Notes: a model not told the origin generated them from the letters alone. A DNA stretch of 64,000 bases from Antedon mediterranea (GCF_964355755.1 NC_092678.1:1077922-1141921); one strand, 5' to 3'. Counted from the first letter of the stretch, positions 38,777-44,852 are shown. Numbers and translations: made by a program.

Positions 38777-41700
38777 CAAGATGATGATAATGATGAGGAT
38801 AATGAGGATGATGATGATAATGATGATGATCATGATGATAATGATGATGATGATGAGGATGATGATGATGAGGATGATCATGATGATCATGATGATGAGG
38901 ATGATGATCATATACGATGATGATCATGATGAGGATGATGATGATAATGATGATGATGATGATAATGATGATGATCATGATGATAATGATGATGATCATG
39001 GTGATAATGATGATGATGAGGATGATGATCATGATCATCATCATGATGAGGATGAGGATGATGATGATGATGATGACGATGATCATGATCATGATGATCA
39101 TGATGATGATGAGGATGATGAGGATGATGATGATCATGATGATCATGATGATGAGGATGATGATCATATACGATGATTAAACAACCCAACAAACTAAATA
39201 CCCATGGAACATAACAGGCCATGTGAATTCAATTCAAGTTGTAAATTCCTAAAATGAATTAAGTTTGTTTGTTAATTACTCATAATCCTTCTCCCATCGC
39301 TTGTTACCATAGAGACTCCTAAGTCGCAAACAACAAGTAATAAATGATTTGACTTTGATATTGGACACTTGATCTATCATACTCACTCTCACACTGTTTA
39401 AATGAAGAATTAATTATAAGAACCAAAGGAAATGAAAAGTCTGTGGCCGTCGATGGAATATTTATAGAGTCACGTTAAGATAATTTACAACATGATGGTG
39501 ATGTGATTCTTAGAATAGAGTAGACACAATGATATATCACACATAGGCTAGTTAATACACAAGTAAAGACAGCAGATCAATACAGATAATAGTCATTAAA
39601 AATGCTTAAATCTATCTATTTTTAACATGTTTATTCAGCTATCTGATAGCTTCCTGCCCTAATGACCATATTCTGAACAAAGATTTGATATCTTTGTTGT
39701 TATACTGTATATTATATGCTATTAAGCTCAACAAAAATTGTTGGTTTTTGTTGTTCGCTTTGCAATAATAGGCTATTAGCGCTTTGAATGGTAAAGAATG
39801 CCGTATGAAAACAAATTTATGTTGCCAATAACAATTTGTAACATTCTAGTGACAAGCTTACTCTTATCAAAATCTAAAGCTTTACTGAATTCCAGTTAGT
39901 TTTAAAAAAGACCATTTCAACCGTTATTACAGGGAACATGGTGCTGCAAAAAATGTAGTAACTGTATATAGCTCAAACTTTATGTGATAAAAAAAATATG
40001 ATGTGCCCATATGGACATAATGATGTCATATCACCATTTGGGAATATCACTACCATATTTGGGGCCACCACACTTTATTTGTCAAACTAGTTTGATAGTG
40101 TAGACAGAGCTTCATTCATTTATATCCTCAATTCAACTTGAAATGAAATGAAAATGTTTACTTATTGCCATCACCCCTTTAGCTGCCCACATCACTGTAA
40201 GCAAAGTTTATTTAAGAAACCAGGACGTAGTAACAAGCTATAAGTACTTTAACATCATCTTCAGATATTTTAATGTTTTTGTTTATAAACTCTTCAGGTT
40301 TAAGTGATAAGTGTAATTGCAAATGTTCCGGATATGTCTGTCTAATTAGTTCAAATATTTAATTTTATTTTATTATCATTGAAATTTATTTAAACTACAC
40401 ATACCCATAGGCTATGTAGGCCTGTAGTTACACAAAAAAATGTTAATTAATTCTTTGAGAATTGTGACATTGCATTGCATATTGGTGGTAGAACTACTAT
40501 TACTAAAAGATTGTTATACAAATAAAACTAAAAACACACAAGATACCCATGATTGTCTACTTACACAAATAGCCATTTTGGCCTAGCCCTAGGCCTATAT
40601 TAAAATAAAATAAATAAAAGAAAATATTATTATTAGGCATTAGGCCTAGGCTATAATAATTAATATAGGTCTAATTATAACAGCGGAAAATTTAATTTTT
40701 AAATTTTGTTTAGCAATATATTGCTAATAAAACTGATTTTTTAGTCGAGAAACATAGTTTTGTATTGTATTTTTTGCTACACAAATTTAAAAATCTGTAG
40801 CAAAAAGGTTGTTGTGTATAGCTTTTTGCTATGCTACACTGGCGAAATTATTCCCTGTATAATATTAATATTTAGGCCTAGCTAGAGAGAGGGCCTCCTA
40901 TTATTAGGCCATGGAGGAATTTAGGCCTAGGCCTAGGCCTAAATATTATTATTATTAATAATAATAAATATAAAAATTAAAATAAAATCAAATTTAAATA
41001 ATCAATCATTAAATTGTTAATAAAATAATCAAGATTTATTGATCTACAGTTAGCTCTCTTTCACGTTTACTAAAAATAGTTTGATAAAGTTAAGCCAAGG
41101 CCTAGGCTAGGCCTAGATGACAGAAATTCAATTGAAGATCTCGACCCTCTCACCCCCATCATCCATGCCGTGTGGTGGTACCACAACATGGCAGGCATGA
41201 TGGATGGATGGGGCTAAAATTAATCGACCAGCCTAACCTTTATGCCTTGGTCCTTGTAATTGTGAAATAACTATATATTCCAAATCATTCGTTTGTTATA
41301 ATCTCAGAAGTACATAACATACAAAAAAACTATTTAAATATTTCAAAAATACCACTCCACTTTAGAGAGAGAGAGAGAGCTGAGAGAGAGGGAAGGCGAG
41401 AGGCAAGTGAGAAAACCGGATGTGAAATTTGGAGCAAAGATACTATAGCGCCACGCGAGGTCGACCATACGCGCACGGTGTCGCGGACAACGAGAGCGTA
41501 GGACAGGACGCGCTGACGCAATACATTTTTAACCAATCACAAGTGACAATTCAGATAAGCACAGTACTATGTTTCATACATAGTCCGCCTAATAATATAA
41601 ATAGTAATATATATTTTGTTTTATTGTTTATAATATGAATATGTAATTTCCCTTTATATGCATTACCTAAAGACAGAATTGAAAAGCGCCGCACCGAGAA

Positions 41701-42031
41701 ACTGCCGCAAATTTATATATTATTATTATAGTCAACACTCAGTTTTCTATTAAAACATTCAAAAATAGATATTGGACCCTAAAGAGAAAAGTGTTTTTAA
41801 TTGCTATAATAGTATAGTGCCTAATTAGAAATGAAGAGATCTTCAATAATTATGCCTAATATTATAAATACCTTATGTTAAGTGTATACTTACTTCACCT
41901 TTTGTCGTATAAGGCCAGGAGCAATTATTGGAACAGCCAAGCGATACGGAAGTTGAATGAACACATCCACTCCAAAATAAAGACAAACAAAATACATTTG
42001 CCACAAGTTTTACAAAACTATTAAGAAACAT
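9402..42031 (-). CDS. R1: IL-17 receptor-like protein with EGF, two HYR and SEFIR domains
   Basis: Thirteen exons: 41894-42031, 32515-32554, 31753-31911, 27430-27555, 26794-26829, 26464-26630, 25677-25778, 21296-21359, 20316-20435, 11428-11673, 11014-11259, 10567-10722, 9402-10216. All have AG/GT borders and matching phases, giving 2415 nt, 804 aa plus stop. Order: signal peptide (about 1-28), two fibronectin-like ectodomain modules resembling IL-17 receptors (about 60-256), linker, EGF (278-317), HYR (318-399), HYR (400-481), transmembrane helix (about 487-510), SEFIR (about 542-690), Ser-rich tail. SEFIR domains bind the SEFIR of adaptors such as Act1, so this should be a plasma-membrane signalling receptor. 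The IL-17R assignment of the ectodomain is by pattern; SEFIR, TM, EGF and HYR are clear. Intron 9 holds a Ty3/gypsy element in antisense. Confidence 0.88.
10386..10495. repeat. MITE-1 fragment in R1 intron
   Basis: Right arm CTTTGCGTCGCTAGTGGGAA followed by CCAAGCTTTA matches the end of the TTAA MITE family. The body (GGTGGGGGCAAACA) matches the longer subtype also found at 47722-47932 and 49557-49692. Confidence 0.7.
10567..10722 (-). CDS. R1 exon 12: transmembrane segment
   Basis: Phase 1 to phase 1, 156 nt. It encodes a single strongly hydrophobic helix, YTIAILGGVSFGIVLLIVIG, followed by CLYRRIN, a basic stop-transfer. The EPKHE stalk joins directly to the HYR exon upstream. Confidence 0.9.
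11014..11259 (-). CDS. R1 exon 11: membrane-proximal HYR domain
   Basis: Phase 1-1 exon, 246 nt, encoding one complete HYR (hyalin repeat) module: DTIAPIFRDCKENI start, core PTATDN, and closing VTYTAVDVNEIKAEC. HYR is an immunoglobulin-like extracellular adhesion fold. A near copy of equal length is the adjacent exon 11428-11673. Donor GTTAGT, acceptor TTTCCAAG. Confidence 0.92.
11428..11673 (-). CDS. R1 exon 10: distal HYR domain
   Basis: Phase 1-1 exon of 246 nt, matching exon 11 over the whole length, with an unchanged core (TATDNVGIENVTTTHFPGSN) and scattered changes near both ends (about 11 of 82 residues differ). Part of the flanking intron is also similar, so this is a recent tandem exon duplication. 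It follows the EGF exon, with the whole retrotransposon between them. Confidence 0.92.
11742..12329 (+). repeat. 5' LTR
   Basis: 588 bp from TGTGATATAAAG to TATATTACA, identical by reading to 19626-20213. Contains a possible polyadenylation signal (GAATAAATAATATATGTG, near 12248). The short frame on its reverse strand appears in both LTRs and is not a gene. Confidence 0.95.
12330..12347 (+). other. Putative primer binding site
   Basis: TGGTGGAAGACCC follows directly after the LTR end. It begins with TGG, as expected for pairing with a tRNA 3' CCA end. The donor tRNA was not identified. Confidence 0.55.
12460..12669 (+). repeat. Two tandem 105-bp units in the retrotransposon leader
   Basis: AAGACAAGCTGAAATTATAT through GATAATCGAGGAAGAC occurs twice head to tail in the untranslated leader before gag. 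The rest of the leader (to 13051) is AT-rich and non-coding; a role in RNA packaging or translation is only a guess. Confidence 0.8.
13052..14017 (+). CDS. gag: Gag polyprotein of the Ty3/gypsy element
   Basis: 321 aa from ATG at 13052. A capsid-like retrotransposon Gag region (about residues 40-200) includes ARLWIEGKQFDSLESLK and FINRFSKNK. A basic Arg/Ser/Pro-rich segment (about 235-275) precedes one CCHC zinc knuckle, CYYCGKPGHIARHC (about 278-291), which binds RNA. Pro/Tyr-rich end. The stop TAA (14015-14017) sits inside a T5A5 run at the presumed frameshift to pol. Confidence 0.93.
   Translation: MVDVVDNEVILNEPVNPHPVPHLRQTDFLPKRYDGSITDHDQCSAHYLSFTDYLEAHTLENPVNNAQLINVISIFKRSLQGQARLWIEGKQFDSLESLKTQFINRFSKNKSIYAHIREYDSITYTTGDNAEKHLTKIKQAADRIGYADQQIKNKFISTLPPKCRAAVAMSTPIDATIENIVNSTQNYLDLSVDDATREVSFNINKETDRPNSLESLQHEINSLKLDMATTKRSLNDDTRRSRSPTRNYIPRRNRSPSPYKPRFQTPPTPRYRQPPPTCYYCGKPGHIARHCRQQNRSYGNYPPPYPYQQSNNYYPSHQQDF
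14009..14022 (+). promoter_or_regulatory. Presumed -1 ribosomal frameshift site between gag and pol
   Basis: Gag ends GAT TTT TAA in a run GATTTTTAAAAAGG. Slipping back one base at TTT gives TTT TTA AAA AGG, and that frame is open without interruption into pol. Ty3/gypsy elements commonly use -1 or +1 frameshifts here. A downstream pseudoknot was not assessed. Confidence 0.6.
14011..18723 (+). CDS. pol: Pol polyprotein: protease, RT, RNase H, integrase
   Basis: Open in the -1 frame from 14011; first ATG-free frame entry fits frameshifting, and no stop occurs until 18723 (about 1570 aa). Counting from the codon at 14110: protease active site LFDSGST (about 22-28); RT with VVTDFRYLN (about 355) and the catalytic HHDD (about 461); RNase H with LYSDTS (about 613) and LADFLSR; integrase zinc-binding HHCC from YHDNLLSSHQG to CLRCQQ (about 996-1038), catalytic D, D and E at about 1066, 1124 and 1159, and a GPY/F-like WVGPLV module (about 1303). 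A 200-aa C-terminal extension is unassigned; no chromodomain recognised. The usual YxDD tyrosine of RT is His here. Confidence 0.94.
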   Translation, partial: FLKRGLDAAYNLAPHTKYDNFKAKYLGNSDNIDLLLNDRNYVKGNLPDGRNVLTLFDSGSTRTIISQSYVNSSLYLSRLKPVKVNTTKFRLGNGDFLYANHLVQFELIIQGHKFKISALIVKNLTGIDLILGTETLSELDGTLNFKENTFRIRPKIFSFRPVHKIFLKPGDTKTVKLKGRVPAFVRNSDVVLHATTHISKLCPSDMLVKLHRGETNIDITNNTNRNVSLNTHQPIASLHLTNLVTVTNDLPIDRIKLTNDNANKYPHLERTDPLLTLTEEEIIRKQVDLTDSVLTHREKEDLYKTLQQNRNAFSLYGELSSCPNFKADIHLSNDEPFFIRPYFATDKDKHVIEAELNKLVKLGILAVGHQSYTSPVLLVSKKNSKDKRVVTDFRYLNSRIKRINHPFPLLAETLKTIGNANAQILSVIDLKSAFHCVPLAEHAQQYTGIASYHGGKHYYYKRLAQGLNVSPGIFQAKIDEILNEIPNSREFCIAHHDDIILFSQDKFAHKQHLVSVLQALQLNGFRICPKKCKLFKNKVQYMGHTILINSSGHACITPLGDRCAAIRNLPVPRTHKETKRFIGAVNYVSHFFPQIQSILRPLHTLASKRRKFCWSTEHQKAFDEIKHLMVKPPTLQMPRKEGRFTLYSDTSRTATGSYLTQTVNGKEHIIGYYSKILPQACQRYSVTELELFGLYINVSAFRHLLKGCEFDAFVDHSAIVQIWNSKDQPCTPRLQKLILRLSGYIFQIGYKKGTELVLADFLSRAPRDDDSEIDQVVPIAFNITETASLNPITNTSTSRPVTRSYAKQMGINIPDLHKPKPKQTPVINQNPVTTNTRPTPQPSTTPQIITRQQTNAHRSPPIITPPIVTPPPIRNVNIRQPPEERLVDKNKQSKDTTHRNVPVELYTSPKPLVPNITEFKSAHIPKQQDLDRLMDVIQRKIIRDYNLPVDVKQLRVEQETSPFFKPVYDYLVHDILPADKKAARAVQNKSEQYILCNGLLFRLFFQDKGGEFVLQLAVPENLAETVISQYHDNLLSSHQGTMRTYLTIRKLFYMPLMFEKVNNYTQACLRCQQFRPKTDKLRPLHDRVPATYRPFHTLSLDFKSMPTSPSGFKHIMVVCDEITRFLICVPLKSIDAETICEALIQKVISIFGPPSRLISDAATFLTGKLLTLLCNTLNIDRKIISVHNHGSLQVERHIRTVSDLLKVNLNQFGTDWVRFVSTTCYAYNSFSSPHLGNHSPYELVFGRQPPSLTSLAFNPISGLSHSYEEYFEHLKKKFQNISQTMLQLQRTQQNVQNSKISQRLEKCPIYSVGQLVYLYKPTSSSLTANSKKIAAEWVGPLVIHEVLDRTHYILATIKGEILRDVFNYNRLKPCFMRTPKERKNFTHLQKLKQLLNEPTDDNNDKIQNTINVVNDETNVEFVDEHDRTPTQLQSDTLTHPTKVEPLNFQPYIDCVENNMGLAAPFQMKEEQIKEQTNLIMTAPNDSIMTLNRGRFKAGHFQVLVSYSKPTSAKRNTDETKHESNDRQFWWNIDRYNDTDKLIKEIINDKQIPISGSPKRFIKRLYNATNY
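18724..19599 (+). other. Non-coding 3' region of the retrotransposon
   Basis: AT-rich region between pol and the polypurine tract. A 69-codon hydrophobic frame (19384-19593) is not convincing as an envelope gene: no signal peptide, cysteines or cleavage site. Confidence 0.7.
19600..19625 (+). other. Polypurine tract
   Basis: AGAAAAAAAAAGGG followed by AAACAGAGGGA lies directly before the 3' LTR, where plus-strand priming starts in LTR elements. Confidence 0.85.
19626..20213 (+). repeat. 3' LTR
   Basis: 588 bp, reads as identical to the 5' LTR at 11742-12329, followed by the target duplication ATAG. Confidence 0.95.
20316..20435 (-). CDS. R1 exon 9: EGF-like domain
   Basis: Phase 1-1 exon of 120 nt encoding one EGF module: DSPCASNPCGSGIC, then NCTCDD and GACL, six cysteines with EGF spacing. 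Acceptor CTGTAG, donor GTAAGT. It joins the ectodomain linker to the first HYR. Confidence 0.93.
20645..20780. repeat. MITE-1 copy (degenerate)
   Basis: GTGGTTCCCACTAGAGATGC and GCAAGCGAGTTGACCAATGA face CTTGTGATTGGTCAAATCAC, the family's inverted arms. The right terminus is degraded. Confidence 0.7.
21060..21285. repeat. Short tandem array beside R1 exon 8
   Basis: About five units of roughly 35-55 bp built on CATCAATTAAAGTTCATTGA and TTAGTCTTACCACCACC, ending 11 bp from the exon 8 donor. Confidence 0.75.
21296..21359 (-). CDS. R1 exon 8: ectodomain linker
   Basis: 64-nt exon, phase 0 to 1, encoding ITGHESINYGIGCDRLSFNV then T. Matches in phase and position the R2 exon at 49195-49273, which also precedes the first EGF. 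Confidence 0.75.
22173..24069 (+). pseudogene. Degenerate THAP-domain transposase fragment
   Basis: Exon 22173-22285 (NPELKLYNFPKDKNR) splices in phase 2 to an exon starting at 23772 (RCAKWAQNTRRADL, then LHRNRHLCNIHFEES and HVPTIFDVPNPP). These are the W, C-x2-H and VPTIF landmarks of a THAP zinc finger. The two N-terminal zinc cysteines are replaced by Gly (YGAAINGKSN), so the finger cannot bind zinc. No catalytic domain follows. A 605-bp MITE sits in the intron. Confidence 0.75.
22559..23163. mobile_element. piggyBac-like MITE, 605 bp
   Basis: Ends CACATTGACTGCCA and TGGCAGTGAACGTG are inverted repeats, flanked by TTAA on both sides (22555-22558 and 23164-23167). Sub-terminal GACGTATAAATACG-type motifs recur inside. 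CAC...TGCCA ends with TTAA are characteristic of piggyBac. It is nested in the THAP element intron. Confidence 0.85.
25677..25778 (-). CDS. R1 exon 7: ectodomain
   Basis: 102 nt, phase 0-0, encoding GSSLAKEVVVNNKTLMVITA followed by NYTHDKYIGTYRIK. It aligns with R2 exon 8 (49368-49448), GSGAYQDVVFAIVEFYFVK, in phase and sequence character. Confidence 0.8.
25852..26022. mobile_element. hAT-type MITE, second copy
   Basis: Same element as 4246-4426 (GAGGCC, CTCTGGGCACTG, GCGCTCAT, GTTACGCCACTG). The left end is degraded. Flanks CGCACATT and TGCATATT are a decayed 8-bp duplication. It lies in R1 intron 6. Confidence 0.75.
26464..26829 (-). CDS. R1 exons 6 and 5: second ectodomain module
   Basis: Exon 5 is 26794-26829 (36 nt, FPVEDLKICER) and exon 6 is 26464-26630 (DNDYVHWKAEYVDVTP, FIVQFSVAPPSCKFNKYLLH). 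The W...V.P...G..V.F..AP......Y layout resembles the second fibronectin-like domain of IL-17 receptors. Exon 6 leaves in phase 0 at GTAAGT. Confidence 0.8.
27430..27555 (-). CDS. R1 exon 4: end of first ectodomain module
   Basis: 126 nt, phase 1-1, beginning after CGGCAGATAG. Encodes FEYDCIYDLTPKRDYYMKAY then ATPLKQ and WNATVRVP: a strand, a P-x2-x-Y turn and a strand as in receptor fibronectin-like folds. Matches R2 FHFGCVGPVLPGKEYVVAVF. Confidence 0.82.
27640..29338. repeat. Degenerate TGTTGTCATC minisatellite with an embedded 16-bp array
   Basis: 27776-28094 is about twenty copies of TGTCATCATATGTGGT (early units have GCGGT). The flanks 27640-27775 and 28100-29338 are mixtures of TGTTGTCATCGTCGC and TCATCATCGTTGTCACTG blocks in higher-order repeats. 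Because the periods are multiples of 3 or lack stops, long frames appear on both strands; they are not genes. It lies in R1 intron 3. Confidence 0.9.
29717..31310. repeat. 21-bp satellite array, about 75 copies
   Basis: Unit CCCTATTTATGCAACGTCCCT plus minor variants (CACC, TTCC, and a GAAACACCACT form) runs for 1.6 kb. The 21-bp period keeps three frames open, so long reading frames exist on both strands. It lies in R1 intron 3, followed directly by the next array. Confidence 0.95.
31370..31730. repeat. Array of 36-46 bp units
   Basis: About eight units of CCCCTATTCAGAGGACACTC followed by CTATTAAGGGGACAATTTTC and TGGA. It ends about 25 bp from the donor of R1 exon 3. Confidence 0.9.
31753..31911 (-). 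CDS. R1 exon 3: first ectodomain module
   Basis: 159 nt, phase 1-1, encoding DCYGNIPHGDCTKSVNTCYA then IELEWIKNLENRKYNLKIKI. Cys-rich start and strand-like end; matches R2 exon 3 (CANIFGGG..., VWLNVSFQF). Confidence 0.82.
32277..32420. repeat. MITE-1 remnant
   Basis: CATGACAAATGACGCACAAT and CCTGTGATTGGTCAAATCAC with CTTGCGTCCAAG are recognisable degraded MITE-1 arms. Termini not found. Confidence 0.45.
32515..32554 (-). CDS. R1 exon 2
   Basis: 40-nt exon (TKYEECTATKYKE), phase 0 to 1, between TTTTAG and GTAAGT. It is the counterpart of R2 exon 2 (NEYNEKKTCIYEK), which has the same phases, and is the only choice here that joins exon 1 to exon 3 in frame. Confidence 0.75.
33679..34737. repeat. 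MITE-1 expanded into an 18-bp satellite
   Basis: Begins AAGCTTGGTTCCCCCTTTAG and ACGCAACCCAAGGACGTACG, the MITE-1 left arm. It then runs as about 55 copies of an 18-19 bp unit AAGGAAGTACGCACAGCAC with variants (GATGTATGTACAGCGC, GAAGTATGCACATTGC). Closes with CAACGCAAGTGCCACATC at the right. Lies in R1 intron 1. Confidence 0.85.
35380..36240. repeat. 67-bp satellite array, about 12 units
   Basis: Units contain GATAGGGGTTGGAATCATTG, TATCACCCCCTTCCCTGGCT and ACAGGCCCATTTACCATCAC. Units from 35700 on are nearly uniform. A flank GACTTAGCAACTTTGTCTGC occurs both inside (near 35488) and at the end (near 36220). Confidence 0.95.
37475..37892. repeat. 25-bp satellite array, about 16 units
   Basis: Unit GGATTCTAAAAATAATAAAA plus AGGGT, almost perfectly uniform through the array, with changes only at the ends. 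In R1 intron 1. Confidence 0.95.
38413..39178. repeat. GAT/ATC trinucleotide microsatellite
   Basis: About 770 bp of GAT repeats with interspersed GAG, AAT and CAT triplets. A block from about 38640 to 38920 is partly repeated to 39178 (TGATCATATACGATGA at 38906 and 39165). Frames on both strands are artefacts. Confidence 0.95.
39969..40112. repeat. MITE-2 copy
   Basis: Arms GCTCAAACTTTATGTGATAA and GTTTGATAGTGTAGACAGAG (then CTT) around TATGATGTGCCCATATGGAC. The same family is at 46110-46795 and 54738-54873. Confidence 0.7.
40113..41893. other. R1 intron 1, proximal part, no gene recognised
   Basis: AT-rich intron with low-complexity AGGCCTAGGCCTA tracts (40560-41115) and a GA-rich run (41361-41400). 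No exon, RNA gene or transposon end was supported. Confidence 0.6.
41894..42031 (-). CDS. R1 exon 1: signal peptide
   Basis: ATG at 42031 opens MFLNSFVKLVANVFCLSLFW and SGCVHS, a signal peptide, then CSNNCSWPYTTKGE. Donor GTAAGT in phase 0. R2 exon 1 has the same plan and also ends in a CSW motif. An alternative donor 5 bases earlier (GTGAAG) would not fit exon 2. Confidence 0.85.
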
Positions 42032-42406
42032 GATAGCGGCGCTACGACGTACGTAGTACTGCTAATGATAATACTAGGTGATCATTTAAACCGCCGCCGT
42101 CTCTGTATCTATATTATTACCCTTATATCATTTAACCCACCAATAAGAACACTGTGAAGTCACGTGGTGATTTAATCCATGTACGGTACTCTTTATGGAC
42201 AAAAGAAGTACAATCCTGATGAATATATCGAAATATTGTGAATTATGTGTTTCTTTCCTCTTAGTAAGCCTTATACATGCATATCATAGGTGTAAGTACA
42301 ACATTAATGAAATGTCTAGCATCAAATGTTTATGCTGGTACATAACACAGTAAATGTTCGCAATCAATATTGATATCGACTCACAAAAACAATAATATAT
42401 AGAGTT

Positions 42407-42600
42407 TGATTTCCACTAGGACGCAACGCATCGACGTATGGCTCGCAACTCAAGTGAGTTGACCAATCACAAGCGACAGTTCGGGTCATCTATTGTGTGA
42501 TTGGTCAAATCGGTGCGTCGAGTGGGGAACCAATGAATATCCTCTTATCTTGGTTCCCATTAGGAATACGCAACGCAGCGACGTAACGCAACGCAGGTCG
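42407..42600. repeat. MITE-1 copies inside repeat copy B
   Basis: TTTCCACTAGGACGCAACGC with inner arms GAGTTGACCAATCACAAGCG and TTGTGTGATTGGTCAAATC, followed by a partial left arm TTGGTTCCCATTAGG. Better preserved than in copy A. Confidence 0.7.
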
Positions 42601-43119
42601 ACCCAACCCAAAACATAAATGCTAGACAAAATAATTCCTGGTAAGCCTGCGAAATGTAGTAATTTAAAACAGAAAGGTAAAGACCTTTCCGCAGGATGCG
42701 TTTTTAAAAAGAGACCGCAATTGTCTATATTGTAACCTTGAATGTTGGTTTCTGTTTTTTTCTTTACCAACGATGATACCTTCTGATCGTACCTAGCCCA
42801 ATTTATATAATGGCGTATTGGCCTATCACCTCAGCAATATTGATGTACAATCGTTGAAGCATATGCCTCGCAGCCGATAAAACTATTCAACTACTAAAAG
42901 GTTCCGTTATCAGCATACAAATGAAACTCTCTTTACAATCTTTATTAATCATATTGCATGCATTTCTGTAGAATTTTCGTAGAAAATACTGATACAAAAT
43001 ACTAATTAATCATGACACTAGCTTACAGAAGGAGAAGGTATCATAATGTAGGCGGTGTTTATGTTTCTCTTGTGCCCATAGAGATTTGTTTCAACCTCAA
43101 GATACATAATTATTATCTC

Positions 43120-43443
43120 ACTAGGACGCAACGCAAAGACGTACGCTCAACGCAAGCGAGTTGAACAATAATCCATCGCTTGTGATTGGTCTAATCACTT
43201 ACGTTAAGTTTGGTTCCCACTAGAACGTAACGCAAGGACGTAAACGCAACGCAAGCGTTTTAACCAATGACAAGCGAAGTTATAGACAGTTGGCAATCAC
43301 AAGCGAATAAGCCATCGCTTGTGATTGGTCAATTCACTTGCGTTGCGTTACGTCCTTGTGTTGCGTTGCGTTACGTCCTTGTGTTGCGTCGCTAGTGGGA
43401 ACCACGCTTTACGCCCTTGCGTTGTGTCGCTTGTAGAAACCAA
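43120..43443. repeat. MITE-1 nested in MITE-1
   Basis: The outer MITE starts CTCACTAGGACGCAACGC and ends TTGTGTCGCTTGTAGAAACC. Within it, from about 43206 (GTTTGGTTCCCACTAGAACG) to 43415 (CGCTAGTGGGAACCACGCTT), lies a second full copy. Copy A lacks the inner one. Confidence 0.8.
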
Positions 43444-44283
43444 GTTTAATAAACTGAACATTAAAAACTCTCCTCCCCTCATTACCAACAATGTGCGAGT
43501 CACTGAAATATCGATGACACAATTTTTATTTTATTTTTTTATTTTAATTTGAATAATGATCAAGAGTGCGCAGTGGGGTCAAATGATATCAGAATCATTT
43601 TGATAAATAAACTGCAGCAACACCTGTCCTAGAGCCAACCCGGCTTATCTTAAGAAACTGTCTTATGTATTATCATGTAGTAAGCTTTAATGGGTTTAGA
43701 TATTCACGTTCTTCAATGAGGTGGACGAAACAAGTTATTTCAATATAACATTTATTCAATGGTAAGACAAATAATACAAGAATAAAAAACAGTAACAGTA
43801 ATACAATACAAAAACAAGAAAAGGTAAATAAGAGAAAGGAATGCCATCAAACAAACCATGGTTTGCTGGTATAATAATAGGGTACAACCGTTGTTGTACT
43901 AAAGTTGATTATTGCCAGTATAATTCCCAAACTGACCGAACCGAAAAACACATAATGCATCGAAACTATAGAGCGTGATACCAATACGCATCATTGTTGG
44001 ATTAAACATGAATTATTGTAAACAAATTATGTGTACTTAACAAATTTGTAGCGCCCCACTCTCATATCAGTAAATGCTTTGTTGATAAAATATTATATTC
44101 TGCCTGTGTACTTTCAAAAGGTCGGGGATAAAAAGGTCAGAATCGGTTATAAATCTGCGGCTTAAAACACAAGATTGATATCATAACAAAACCACCAACC
44201 GAAAGGTCCACTAATAATAACTTAAAATATTGTATGGGGAAAAATGATATAATTTATATAAAAAATATTGAATCGTTCAAATT

Positions 44284-44427
44284 TTATTTATTTTATTTAT
44301 TTTATTTATTTTATTTATTTCATACTCATCCAACAGCGAGTAACGCGCCAATTACAGGATGGATAAACTATTTAAAATTTCACAAGACAAACATATACAC
44401 AAGATGCTCTACATAAACAAAGACTTA
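44284..44427 (-). mobile_element. Retroposon 3' end (SINE or LINE tail) inserted in repeat copy B
   Basis: TTTATTTATTTTATTTATTT then CATACTCATCCAACAGCGAG reads on the minus strand as a body followed by an AAATAAAAT tail. Absent from copy A, where flanks run GTTCAAATAAAATGGCG. CAAAT occurs at both borders as a probable target duplication. Confidence 0.6.
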
Positions 44428-44852
44428 CAAATAAATGACGTGTATATATAATTTCTTTAATTTGCAAACAATTCTTAGAAATTTTCCTCACGTGTGACGA
44501 GCGAATCAGATACAGTACCGAGAATCGGGTACATTGTTTAATAAAACTACTAATCATTGTTTTTTGTATAGCGTTTAACCAAAATAAATTTTCTCTAAAG
44601 CGTTACGACCAAATACTCGAACTAGGTGGAAATTTCAACGCTATTTATTGCGTCCATTAAATTGTATCAATAAATTAAATCTAAATATTTGAAGGTATCA
44701 CACAGCAGCCAAGGTATCACACAGCAGCCATCCGGAAACTAATGTGCTTTGTTGTATGCAATTAGATTTACGCTCCAACCAAAACAGACACAGACGTTTT
44801 TATAGAAACAGAAAACTTAACATCTATGGGATAAAGAAATGCGCTTCGTAAA

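Larger units (their letters stand above)
42273..44766. repeat. Copy B of the 2.4 kb dispersed repeat
   Basis: Direct copy of 1-2436, lying between the R1 start and the R2 end. It differs by a retroposon insertion at about 44284-44427, a MITE nested at about 43206-43415, a 28-bp duplication near 44695 (AAGGTATCACACAGCAGCC twice) and the absence of 330 bp present in copy A. Confidence 0.85.

Noticed and set aside
38325-39222. Poly-Asp, poly-His, poly-Met and poly-Ile frames
   Set aside because: GAT microsatellite translated in all frames.
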